NCBI RefSeq assembly: GCF_024218795.1
Contig: NZ_CP100400.1
Location: 1,984,001 to 2,048,000 of the forward strand
Reading direction: 5' to 3'
Origin: Halorussus aquaticus
GTDB lineage: Archaea; Halobacteriota; Halobacteria; Halobacteriales; Haladaptataceae
Length of the DNA stretch: 64,000 nucleotides
The translations under genes and the position numbers were made by a program. The notes under the pieces are model-generated. The model saw only the letters and a list, made by a program, of their open reading frames with translations, ran no database searches and was not told where the DNA came from. Numbering within the stretch: the stretch's first letter is position 1; each line of letters opens with the position of its first letter. Positions 28,001 through 36,451 of this stretch are shown here, in pieces.

Positions 28001-29663
28001 AGTCCTCGCGGATGTAGTCGATGGGCGGGTTCGAAACCTGCGCGAACAGTTGCTTGAAGTACGAGAACAGCGGCCGGTTGAACTCCGAGAGGACCGACAG
28101 CGACGTGTCGTCGCCCATCGACCCGACGGGGTCCTTGCCCGCCTCCGCCATGGGTTCGAGCAGTTCGTCGAGTTCGTCGCGGGTGTACCCGAAGGCGGTC
28201 TGGCGTTCGCGGAGGTCGGCGTCGATGCGCGCGTCGGTGGCCGCCGACGCGCGGGGGTCGGCGTCGGCGGGTACGTCGAGTTCGACCTGTTCGTCTTCGA
28301 CCCACTCGCCGTACTTCTCGTCGGTCAGGTCGTCGAAGACCTCCGCGTCCGGAATCACGCGCCCCTCCTCGGGGTCGGCCAGAAAGAGTTGACCGGGTTC
28401 GAGGCGGCCGCGCTCGCGGATTTCGCTCTCGGGGGTGTCGAGCGCCCCGGCCTCGCTGGCCATCACGAGGCGGTCGTCGGTCGTCACGTCGTACCGGCAG
28501 GGACGGAGACCGTTCCGGTCCAGCACCGCGCCGATTCGGTCGCCGTCGGTCGCCGCGACCAGCGCGGGACCGTCCCACGGTTCGAGCAGGGAGGCGTGGA
28601 AGTCGTAGAACTCCTTGCGCTCGTCGGCCATGTGGTCGTCCTTCCGCCACGCCTCGGGGACCATCAGTCTGAGCGCGTGGGGGAGTTCGCGCCCGTCTCG
28701 GAGGAGGAGTTCGAGCGCGTTGTCCACCGCGGCGGTGTCGCTGCCCTCGGGGTCGGCGACGACCGGGGTCACGCGCTCGGTGTCGAACGCCTCGGCTTCG
28801 AGGTCGTTTTCCCGGGCGCGCATCCAGTTGACGTTCCCCCGGATGGTGTTGAACTCGCCGTTGTGGACGACGTTGCGGTACGGGTGCGCGAGGTGCCACG
28901 CGCCGAGCGTGTTGGTCGAGAACCGGGCGTGGACCATGGCGAAGGTAGTTTCGAGTCGGTCGTCGCGGAGGTCCGGGAAGTAGCCCGGCAGTTGCTCGCC
29001 CTTGAGAAGCCCCTTGTAGACGACGGTCTGGCGGTCGAGCGAGCAGACGTAGAAGCGGTCCGCGCCGGGCCGGTCGCTCGCTTCGACCGCCTGCTCCAGC
29101 GCGCGCCGAGCGACGTAGAGGGTGCTATCGAAGCTCTCGGCGTCGGTGTCGGCGGCCGCCGGGCGGACGAAACACTGCCAGATAGCGGGTTCGGAGTCGA
29201 GGGCGGTCCGTCCGAGGTCCGAGTTGTCGGTGGGGACCTCCCGCCAGTGGAACAGGTCGAGACCCTCGTCGGCGAGGACGGATTCGGCGAGACGTTGGAG
29301 TCGCTCGCGTGCCGCGGCGTCTTTCGGCAGAAAGAGGCTCCCGACCGCGTACTCGTCGGGGTCGGGGAACGACCCGGAGCGGTCGGCCCCCACTTCGTCG
29401 GCGAAGAAGTCGTGCGGTTTCTGTAGCAGGACGCCCGCGCCGTCGCCCGTGTTCTCCTCGGCACCGGTGGTGCCGCGGTGTTCGAGGTCCGCGAGCAAGT
29501 CGAGACCGTCCGCGAGCACGTCGTGTCCGCTCCCCCCGCCGAGGTCCATCACGACCCCGACCCCGCAGTTCGCGCGGTAGTCGTCTGGGTCGGCGAGGAG
29601 TTCTCGGTCCGCGGTGCCGTGGTGCGGTCGGTCTCCGGACTCAGAAGGTGGGTACTCGGCCAT
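25068..29663 (-). CDS. gltB: Glutamate synthase, large subunit
   Basis: The 1531-residue protein has the full GltB length and order. A glutamine amidotransferase domain begins with Cys33 ([11 protein letters not shown]), so a 32-residue propeptide would be removed to expose the nucleophile. A central domain follows, then the FMN barrel ([28 protein letters not shown]), and the 3Fe-4S motif [15 protein letters not shown]. The C-terminal GXGXG beta-helix runs from about 1240 to 1500. It makes glutamate from 2-oxoglutarate and glutamine. No small GltD subunit is nearby, as is common in haloarchaea that use ferredoxin. Confidence 0.96.
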   Translation of the reverse strand: [1531 protein letters not shown]

Positions 29664-29897
29664 GAATACATCAATCGGGAACCGCTACAAGAGGCTACCC
29701 CTGAATGACTAAAGGGGTGTTAATGCCAAATAAGGCTCCTTATATTCATATTCTCATGATATTATTCCCAGTTCTGTTGTCGTTCGCCGAGCGTCGCGCG
29801 AGTATATCTTCGGCTATATAGGGGACATAGCGGAACAGGAGACAGTATACTGAAAATATAAACGGATTAACTTTCGGTGTCCGCGTCTCCGACCGAG
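29664..29897. promoter_or_regulatory. AT-rich divergent promoter region, gltB and ABC importer
   Basis: The 234 bases between two divergent genes are markedly AT-rich (29715-29870) against the high-GC coding flanks. TATA-like elements include AAAATATAAA at 29853-29862, about 38 bases before the importer ATG. The imperfect palindrome AAGGCTCCTT at 29731-29740 may be an operator; I have no match to a known regulator. Confidence 0.55.
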
Positions 29898-31037
29898 ATG
29901 CGCAAAACGACTCGACGTCGATTCGTCCGGGCGACGACTGCGGCCGGGGCGGCCGGAATCGCCGGGTGCGCCGGAATGCTGGAGAGCAGCGACGGGACGA
30001 ACAGTTCGAGCGGGGAGACCTACGAGGTCGGTCACGGCGACTACCAGACGACGGTGGACGCCGGGAACTTCCCGGAGAGACTCTACGTCTACGCGGTCCA
30101 GTCCGGGTGGTCGAACTGGCCCGCCATCATGAAATCGTTCGAGGAGACGTACGGCGTCGCCCTGAACGACGACGACAGGTCGTCGGGCGAGGCGCTGAAG
30201 GACCTGCGCTCGCACGCCCAGAACCCGACTCACTCGGCGTACAACGGCGGGTACACCTACGGCATCCTCGCGATGCAGGACGACCTGACTCGGGCGTACA
30301 AGCCCGAGAACTGGGACACGGTGCCGGACAAACTCAAGTCGGATAACGGGCACATGACCGCGACTCGCCGGATGACCACCGCGGTCACCTATCGGAAGGA
30401 CATCTACGAGGAGCGGGGTCTCGACGAACCCGAGACGTGGGAGGACCTGCTCCACCCCGACGTCACGAAGGACCTCGCGCTCCAGACGCCGACCGCCGCG
30501 GTCGGTCTCGCGAGCGCCCTCTCCATCAACAACGCTCGCGGCGGGTCGATGGACGACGTGCAACCGGTGGTGGACTACTACGAGAAGATTCAGGAGGGCG
30601 GCGCGGAGTTCACCGACAACTTCCTCGCGCAGTTCACGAAGGGCGAGTACGCCACGTTCGTTCGCTACGACTACTCCGGCCTGAACCTCAAGTACAACAA
30701 CGCCGACATCGACGAGGAGAAGGTCGGCGTCACGCTCCTGAAGGGGAAGAACGGGAACAAGGGCGCGTTCAACCAGCCCTACGGGTTCGGCATGCTCAAG
30801 GGCGCGCCCAACCCCGGTGCCTGCAAACTGTTCATGGACTACGTCCTCTCGAAGGAGGGCCAGAAGCAGTTCCTCGACGCCTACGTCCGCCCGATTCGCG
30901 CCCCGGAACTGGAGATGCCCGACGAGTTCCCGTCCCAGAAGACCTACTCGAACGCCGAGTTCCAGGTGGACTACCAGCGACTCGTCGCCAAGCAGTCCGA
31001 CCTCATCGACGAGATAGAGAGCAAGGCGGGACTCTGA
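29898..31037 (+). CDS. ABC importer substrate-binding lipoprotein
   Basis: The protein is 379 residues from ATG 29898; the upstream codons start with GTG. The N-terminus is a Tat lipoprotein signal: TTRRRFVRATTAAGAAGIAGC, with twin Arg and a lipobox ending at Cys24 or so. A Ser-rich linker then leads into a periplasmic-binding fold of the spermidine/thiamine/Fe(III) class (SGWSNWPAIMKSFEETYGV, EQGQKQFLDAYVRPI-like). The ligand cannot be assigned by eye. It is followed by the transporter subunits at 1-4 base spacings. Confidence 0.88.
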   Translation: MRKTTRRRFVRATTAAGAAGIAGCAGMLESSDGTNSSSGETYEVGHGDYQTTVDAGNFPERLYVYAVQSGWSNWPAIMKSFEETYGVALNDDDRSSGEALKDLRSHAQNPTHSAYNGGYTYGILAMQDDLTRAYKPENWDTVPDKLKSDNGHMTATRRMTTAVTYRKDIYEERGLDEPETWEDLLHPDVTKDLALQTPTAAVGLASALSINNARGGSMDDVQPVVDYYEKIQEGGAEFTDNFLAQFTKGEYATFVRYDYSGLNLKYNNADIDEEKVGVTLLKGKNGNKGAFNQPYGFGMLKGAPNPGACKLFMDYVLSKEGQKQFLDAYVRPIRAPELEMPDEFPSQKTYSNAEFQVDYQRLVAKQSDLIDEIESKAGL

Positions 31038-31038
31038 G

Positions 31039-32025
31039 ATGGCGACCAACGACGCGAGTACCGGCGAGCGACTGGCGAGCGCGGCCCTGACCGTCGTCTC
31101 GCCGCGGACCGAGCGCGGCCGCGAGCGCCGCCGCATCGTCGCGCTCTGTCTGCCGTTCCTGACGCTGGCGTCGGTCGCCGGTCTCTACCCGCTCTGGGAG
31201 ATGCTCCGCATCAGCCTCTCGACCTCGAAGTACGTGACGACGTTCGACCCCCTCGGAATCGTCGCCGCCAGCCTCACGCAAGGGAAGTTGGCGCTGTCTG
31301 GCGTCTCGACCCGAACCTACGAACTCCTGCTGGAGGGCGGCACCCGCGGCGCGTTCCACGAGGCGGCGTTCAACACCCTCTGGTTCGGGGCCGTCACGAC
31401 GGCGGCGAGTCTCGGCGTCGCGGTGCCCGTCGCTCACGCGCTCGAAAAGTACGACCTGCCGGGCGAGCGCCACGTGCTGACCCTGCTGTCGTTCCCCATC
31501 AGCCTCCCCGGCATCGTCGCGGCGTTCATGATAATCGTGCTGTTCGGCAACAGCGGACTGCTCACGAAACTCGCCGCCGTCGCGTCCGGCCGGTCCGTGA
31601 CCTCGCTCGCGCTCTCGACCAGCGTCGTCGGCCTGTTTCTGGCCTACCTCTACTCGATGATTCCGCGGTCGCTGTTGCTGTTACGCGGTGCCTACTCCGA
31701 ACTCAACGCCGAGGCCGAGGAGGCCGCGCGGTCGCTCGGGGCCTCGCCAGCCCGGACCTTCTGGTACGTCACGCTCCCCCAGATAAAGCCGGGACTGGTC
31801 GGCGCGGCCATCCTGACGTTCCGGACCGCGCTCGCCATCTTCGGTACGCTGGTGATTCTGAGTCAGGCGCTCGTCGAGCAGCCGTGGACCTACCAGATAA
31901 ACGACGTGCTGAGTCCCGAGTTCGACATCCAGTTGGCGTCGGCGATGGCGGTGGTCTGGTTCGGGTTCGTCCTCGGGTTCACCGTGCTGGGCCTGCGGTA
32001 CACGAGTGCGGAGGTCGGCATATGA
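31039..32025 (+). CDS. ABC importer permease 1
   Basis: The 328-residue protein has about six spans and the EAA-type cytoplasmic loop EEAARSLGASPARTFWYVTLPQIKPGL. The length and loop fit spermidine/putrescine- or iron-type permeases. Its ATG lies one base after the binding-protein stop. The next permease start overlaps its stop (ATGA), so the two are translationally coupled. Confidence 0.9.
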   Translation: MATNDASTGERLASAALTVVSPRTERGRERRRIVALCLPFLTLASVAGLYPLWEMLRISLSTSKYVTTFDPLGIVAASLTQGKLALSGVSTRTYELLLEGGTRGAFHEAAFNTLWFGAVTTAASLGVAVPVAHALEKYDLPGERHVLTLLSFPISLPGIVAAFMIIVLFGNSGLLTKLAAVASGRSVTSLALSTSVVGLFLAYLYSMIPRSLLLLRGAYSELNAEAEEAARSLGASPARTFWYVTLPQIKPGLVGAAILTFRTALAIFGTLVILSQALVEQPWTYQINDVLSPEFDIQLASAMAVVWFGFVLGFTVLGLRYTSAEVGI

Positions 32026-32903
32026 GCGGGAACGCGAGTCTCTCCGCGAAGTACGGCCGGACGCTCGTCACGGGCGTCCTCGCGGTCACGGTGCTGTTCC
32101 TGCTCGTCCCGGTCGTGGTGACGTTCGTCGCGTCGTTCGCCCGTTCGTGGACCGGACCGCTGCCCTCGGGGTTCGTGACCCTCGAACACTGGCGGTACGT
32201 CCTCGGGTTCCAGCAGGTCTCGGACGCCGCCAACTACTCGCTGAACCTCGACGCCGTGATTCGGGCGTTCCCGAACGTCGGCGCGATGGTGCGGGCGAGT
32301 CCGCTGTTCGCCAGCCTCGTCCTCGCGCTGGGCGGCGTGGCGGTCAACCTCGTCGCTGGCGTGCCCATCGCCTACGCCGTCGCCCGATACGAGTTCCCCG
32401 GCCGGGAGTGGGTCAACGCCTTCGCGGTCCTCCCGCTCGCGCCGGGCATCGTCCTCGGGGTCGCGTTCCTGCGGGCGTACCCAGACCTCGCGGCGACCAA
32501 CCTCGGACTCGTCGTGGGCTACTCCCTGCTGAAAGCGCCCTACATGGTGATGGCGGTCCAGAGCAGTTTCGAGTCGATGGACCTCCGCCAGATGGAGGAG
32601 TCCGCCCGGTCGCTGGGCGCGTCGTGGCCCCGCACCTTCCTGACGGTCGTCGTGCCTAACGCCCGAACCGGTATCGTCTCGGGGTCCATCATCTGCTGGA
32701 CGCTGGCGGCGGCCGAGTTCAACTTCTCGTACGTCGTCGTCTCGGGCGGCAACCGACCCCTCTCGCTGTTCCTCAAGGCGAACATCTCGAACAGTTCGTT
32801 CCTGACGACCGCGGCCGCGGTGTCGGCGTTCTTCCTGCTCGTGGCGGGTATCACCGGTCTCCTGCAGGTCGTCGGCACCCGCGGGTTCTCCGCGCGGACC
32901 TGA
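32022..32903 (+). CDS. ABC importer permease 2
   Basis: The protein is 293 residues from ATG 32022. It has six spans and the EAA loop EESARSLGASWPRTFLTVVVPNARTGI. It overlaps permease 1 by four bases (ATGA). Together the two permeases form the usual heterodimer channel of a four-part importer. Confidence 0.9.
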   Translation: MSGNASLSAKYGRTLVTGVLAVTVLFLLVPVVVTFVASFARSWTGPLPSGFVTLEHWRYVLGFQQVSDAANYSLNLDAVIRAFPNVGAMVRASPLFASLVLALGGVAVNLVAGVPIAYAVARYEFPGREWVNAFAVLPLAPGIVLGVAFLRAYPDLAATNLGLVVGYSLLKAPYMVMAVQSSFESMDLRQMEESARSLGASWPRTFLTVVVPNARTGIVSGSIICWTLAAAEFNFSYVVVSGGNRPLSLFLKANISNSSFLTTAAAVSAFFLLVAGITGLLQVVGTRGFSART

Positions 32904-32924
32904 CCTCCCGACCGAACCACAACC

Positions 32925-33665
32925 ATGTCCGACATCACACTCGACGCCGTGACGAAACGCTTCGAAGACACGACCGCGGTCGATTCGGTCTCGCTGACCA
33001 TCGAGGACGGCGAGGTGCTGGGCGTCGTCGGTCCCTCGGGGTGCGGGAAGACCACGACGCTCCGGACGATCGCAGGCTTCGAGACGCCCGACGAGGGCCG
33101 GGTTTACTTCGGCGGCGAGGACGTGACTCACGTCCCGCCCGAGCGCCGGAACGCCGGACTCGTCTTCCAGTCGTACGCGCTGTTCGACAACATGACCGTC
33201 CGCGAGAACGTGGAGTTCGGCCCGAAGATGCAGGGCGTGCCCGCCGACGAGCGCCGCGAGCGCGCGACGGAACTGCTCGAACTCGTCGGCATCGCCGACC
33301 TCGCCGACCGCGACCCGCGGACGCTCTCGGGCGGCCAGCAACAGCGCGTCGGCGTGGCCCGCGCGCTCGCCATCGAACCGCGCGTCCTCCTGCTGGACGA
33401 ACCGATGACCGGACTTGACGCCCGACTCAAGCGCCGCCTACGCACCGAGATGGGCGACCTGCTCGACGACCTCGGCGTGACCGCGCTCTACGTCACCCAC
33501 GACCAGGCGGAGGCGATGGTGATGTGCGACCGCGTCGCCGTGATGAACGAGGGCGTCGTGGAGCAGGTCGGCACGCCCCGCGAAATCTACGAGTCGCCCG
33601 CGAACGAGTTCGTCGCCGACTTCGTCTCGCTCGACAGAATCGACCTCCCGTTCGTGACGCACTGA
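32925..33665 (+). CDS. ABC importer ATPase, short form without TOBE domain
   Basis: The 246-residue protein has all ATPase motifs: Walker A GPSGCGKTT, Q-loop (LVFQSYALF), signature LSGGQQQRV, Walker B VLLLDEPMTGLD and H-loop VTHDQAEA. The length ends soon after the H-loop region, so the C-terminal TOBE domain normal for polyamine, maltose or iron importers is missing. The partners are the two permeases and the Tat lipoprotein just upstream. Confidence 0.93.
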   Translation: MSDITLDAVTKRFEDTTAVDSVSLTIEDGEVLGVVGPSGCGKTTTLRTIAGFETPDEGRVYFGGEDVTHVPPERRNAGLVFQSYALFDNMTVRENVEFGPKMQGVPADERRERATELLELVGIADLADRDPRTLSGGQQQRVGVARALAIEPRVLLLDEPMTGLDARLKRRLRTEMGDLLDDLGVTALYVTHDQAEAMVMCDRVAVMNEGVVEQVGTPREIYESPANEFVADFVSLDRIDLPFVTH

Positions 33666-33780
33666 CCGGGCGTCGGGTCTCGTAGCCCTCGGACACCGAC
33701 CCGGGGTGCCGCCCGCCGGGTGTGCGACCGGGAAAGCGATGGCCCCGACCTTTATGCGGTCACTGGCGCAACTCCCCGTC

Positions 33781-34527
33781 ATGGCAACCATCACGATACG
33801 CGACGAGGACGTGTCTCTGGACCGACCGACGCTGGTCGAAGGACTCCCGGGCGTCGGACTGGTCGGCAAGCTAGCGACCGACCACCTCGTGGAGACGTTC
33901 GACATGACGTACTACGCCAGCATCGACTGCGACGGCCTGCCGCGGATTTCGGTCTACGAGGAGGGCAACCGGACTATCCGGCCCCCGGTTCGACTCTACG
34001 CCGACGAGTCTCGGGACCTCGTGGCGCTCCAGAGCGACGTGCCGGTGTCGGCCTCCGCGGCGTCGGACTTCGCGACCTGCGTCACGGAGTGGGTCGCCGA
34101 CCACGACGCCACGCCCATCTACATGAGCGGGCTTCCCGAGCAGAAGGAGGCCGACCAGATTCCGTCGCTCTACGGCGTCGCGACCGGCGACGCTGGCGGC
34201 CGACTCGACGACCACGACATCGGCCTGCCGCGCGACCGGGGCGCGGTCAGCGGTCCAACGGGCGCGCTCCTGTACGAGGCCGAGGCGCGCGGTCTCGACG
34301 CGCTCGGTCTCGTCGTACAGAGCGACCCGCAGTTCCCCGACCCGGAGGCCGCCCGCATCCTCATCGAACACGGCATCAACCCGCTGACGGGGACCGACGC
34401 CGACACCGACGACCTCGTCGAGCGCGCCGAGGAGATCAGCGACCAGAAGGAGCAACTGGCCCAGCGCATGCAGGAGGCCGACCCCGACGAGAGTTCGCAG
34501 GCCCAGTCGATTCGGATGTTCCAATGA
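33781..34527 (+). CDS. PAC2 family protein (proteasome assembly chaperone-like)
   Basis: The protein is 248 residues from ATG 33781. It has the PAC2 core: PTLVEGLPGVGLVGKLATDHL, YASIDCDGLPRISVYEEG, and ALLYEAEARGLDALGLVV. A CCTTTATGCG element lies about 30 bases before the ATG, suggesting a leaderless transcript. The archaeal PbaA/PbaB-type proteins bind proteasome assembly partners; the role of this one is inferred. A 64-base hairpin starts at its stop codon. Confidence 0.85.
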   Translation: MATITIRDEDVSLDRPTLVEGLPGVGLVGKLATDHLVETFDMTYYASIDCDGLPRISVYEEGNRTIRPPVRLYADESRDLVALQSDVPVSASAASDFATCVTEWVADHDATPIYMSGLPEQKEADQIPSLYGVATGDAGGRLDDHDIGLPRDRGAVSGPTGALLYEAEARGLDALGLVVQSDPQFPDPEAARILIEHGINPLTGTDADTDDLVERAEEISDQKEQLAQRMQEADPDESSQAQSIRMFQ

Positions 34528-34587
34528 AACTTTTGCTGCGCGAGAAGTCGCGGCGCTGCCGCGACTTCTCGCTAGCAAAACTTTCAT
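34524..34587 (+). terminator. Long hairpin overlapping the PAC2 stop
   Basis: The inner arms are GCGAGAAGTCGCGG at 34540-34553 and its exact complement at 34559-34572, with a 5-base loop. The outer arms (34524-34537 and 34574-34587) pair with one mismatch and a one- to two-base bulge. The structure begins on the ATG/TGA of the gene end, so it would end or stabilise the mRNA. Its near symmetry means it could act for both strands. Confidence 0.65.
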
Positions 34588-34610
34588 GAAAAACGCGGCG
34601 CCACCGCCTC

Positions 34611-34631
34611 AGAAGCGCCTCCGGCGCTTCT
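34611..34631. terminator. Second GC-rich hairpin
   Basis: The perfect 9-base arms AGAAGCGCC and GGCGCTTCT have a 3-base loop and lie 24 bases beyond the long hairpin. It lies in the gene-free gap between two genes and could be a terminator or a remnant of a repeat. Confidence 0.45.
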
Positions 34632-34752
34632 TCGACCCGCTCGCTCACTGCGTTCGCTCGCGGTAGAACTGCTGGCAAGGACGGCCCGCAAAATTACTGA
34701 CTCGGTCGCTCCCTGCGAAACGCGAACGTTGGAGTCGGCTACTCGGAGTCGG

Positions 34753-34905
34753 CTACTCCGAGTCGGCCGCTTCCCGTAGTTCCTCCACTTCAGTCTCGAT
34801 TCGGCTCAGTGCGGCGTCGGCGTCCATGTAGCCCTTGTCGTACTCGTCGTACACCGTGTTCGCCTCGCTCAGGAACTCCGAAACTGCGTCTTCGAGGTCA
34901 CTCAT
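34753..34905 (-). CDS. Small acidic helical protein, unknown function
   Basis: The 50-residue protein runs from ATG 34905 to TAG and is rich in Asp/Glu and predicted helical (MSDLEDAVSEFLSEANTVYD, then DADAALSRIETEVEELREAA). It follows geranylgeranyl reductase 64 bases downstream on the same strand. The haloarchaeal composition and strong helix make it a likely small gene. I see no motif. Confidence 0.6.
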   Translation of the reverse strand: MSDLEDAVSEFLSEANTVYDEYDKGYMDADAALSRIETEVEELREAADSE

Positions 34906-34969
34906 ACCGTACAGGAAGCGGGTCACCGAGAAAGGCTTGGTGAAATCGCGCCGCCGGAAGCGGTCGCGG

Positions 34970-36340
34970 TCAGTATTTGGGGTCCGCGCCGGTCGTCGCG
35001 TAGATGTCGTCCATGATGGAGTCGCGTTTCCGCTGCCACGGTTCGAGGTCCTGCGGGCGACTCGGGTACTTCTCGTAGTGGTCGATGAGGTCGTCCGCGA
35101 GGCTCTTGGTCTCGTAGAGTTCGTAGATGAGGTCCCAGTGGCCGAACGACTTGATGGCGGTCTGGACCTTGAGCCACCACCCGATGTTGGCGCTCCCGGA
35201 GTAGAGCGCCTCCGCGAGTTTGGTGGCGGGAAGCGCGCCAAGCAGACCCATCAGGTCGTCCACGTCCACCGCGGTCGAGAAGATGTTGTACACGTCGAGA
35301 CCCGCGTAGCGCGCGCCGAAGTGGTCCATCACGCGCTGGTTGTACTCCCAGAGGTTCGCCTCGCTCACGTCGCCGTCCTCCATGGCGTCGATGGCGGCCT
35401 CGGCGGCGTACTTGCCCGCGTAGGCCGCACCCGCGATGCCGCCGCCCGTCGTCGGGTTGACGTGGCCCGCGGCGTCGCCCACGGCGATGAACCCCGGCGC
35501 GGTCGCCGAGTCGTACGGTCGCCGGGTCGGGAGCGCCGCGCCGAGTTTGTCCTCGACCGTCGCCCCGTCGAACTCCGGCCGGTTGCGGAGGTCCCGCTTC
35601 AGGTCCTCGACCAGTTTCATCGACTCCTCGGTCATTTGGAAGCCGAGTCCCGCGTTGATTTCGGTGTCGGTCCGCGGGAAGTACCAGAGGTACCCCGCCG
35701 CGCGTTCGGTGGGTTTGAACACCAGCGCGTCGTCCCACGGTACCGGCTCCTCGACCTCCACGATTTCGCGGTACGCCGAACTGAACTGCGAGTAGGTGAC
35801 GTTGGTGTCGAAGGTGGCGTCCTCGAGGTTGGCCTTGTCCTGCAAGATGGACAGCGACCCCGCGGCGTCCACCACCACGTCGGCGTCGTACCGCTGGATG
35901 TCGCCCTTGCGCTTGCCCCGGACGCCGGTCACGTGGCCGTCCTCTCGCTGGGTCACGTCCTTGACCACGGTGTCGTAGTGGAACTCGACGCCCGCCCGGT
36001 CCGCGCCCTCGATGATGCGCCGACCGTACTCCCAGCGGTCGATGACCGCCAACTCGCCGGGGACGGGAATCTCCAGCACCGTGTTCTCCTGCGGTATCTC
36101 GAACCGGCCGTGGTCCACGCCGGTGTTGGTGAACGACGGTTCCAGTTGGGACTTCGGGATGGCCTCCGGGAAGGCGTCGGCACCTTTCAGGGCGTCGCCG
36201 CAGGCGATGTGGCCTGCCTCCTCCTCGTCCTTGCGCTCCACTATCACGACATCGTATCCTTCGCGCGCGGCGGTCGCGGCCGCGTAACAACCCGCGGTCC
36301 CCGCCCCGACGACGACGATGTCGCACTCGTGCGTAGCCAT
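34970..36340 (-). CDS. Geranylgeranyl reductase-family FAD enzyme
   Basis: The protein is 456 residues from ATG 36340. It has an FAD dinucleotide motif (VVVGAGTAGCYAAATAAREG), the GG-reductase motif GYLWYFPR near 218-225, and FIAVGDAAGHVNPTTGGGIAGAAYAG. Such enzymes hydrogenate the isoprenoid chains of archaeal lipids. A plant-type ferredoxin lies divergently beside it, the pairing expected for a ferredoxin-dependent reductase. A GCGTATAAAG element about 35 bases before the ATG is its likely promoter. Confidence 0.9.
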   Translation of the reverse strand: MATHECDIVVVGAGTAGCYAAATAAREGYDVVIVERKDEEEAGHIACGDALKGADAFPEAIPKSQLEPSFTNTGVDHGRFEIPQENTVLEIPVPGELAVIDRWEYGRRIIEGADRAGVEFHYDTVVKDVTQREDGHVTGVRGKRKGDIQRYDADVVVDAAGSLSILQDKANLEDATFDTNVTYSQFSSAYREIVEVEEPVPWDDALVFKPTERAAGYLWYFPRTDTEINAGLGFQMTEESMKLVEDLKRDLRNRPEFDGATVEDKLGAALPTRRPYDSATAPGFIAVGDAAGHVNPTTGGGIAGAAYAGKYAAEAAIDAMEDGDVSEANLWEYNQRVMDHFGARYAGLDVYNIFSTAVDVDDLMGLLGALPATKLAEALYSGSANIGWWLKVQTAIKSFGHWDLIYELYETKSLADDLIDHYEKYPSRPQDLEPWQRKRDSIMDDIYATTGADPKY

Positions 36341-36451
36341 GCATTCGGCTACGAGACGGAGGGGGGAAAACTCTTTATACGCAATCTGTCGCTTCGACCC
36401 CGACAGCCACGGCGATAAAGAGTAAAGTGCCGGAGTTTCGTAGCACGAGGC

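Noticed and set aside
24732-29426. 1564-residue plus-strand open frame over gltB
   Set aside because: Val/Arg-rich antisense shadow of a high-GC gene; the minus strand carries complete glutamate synthase motifs.
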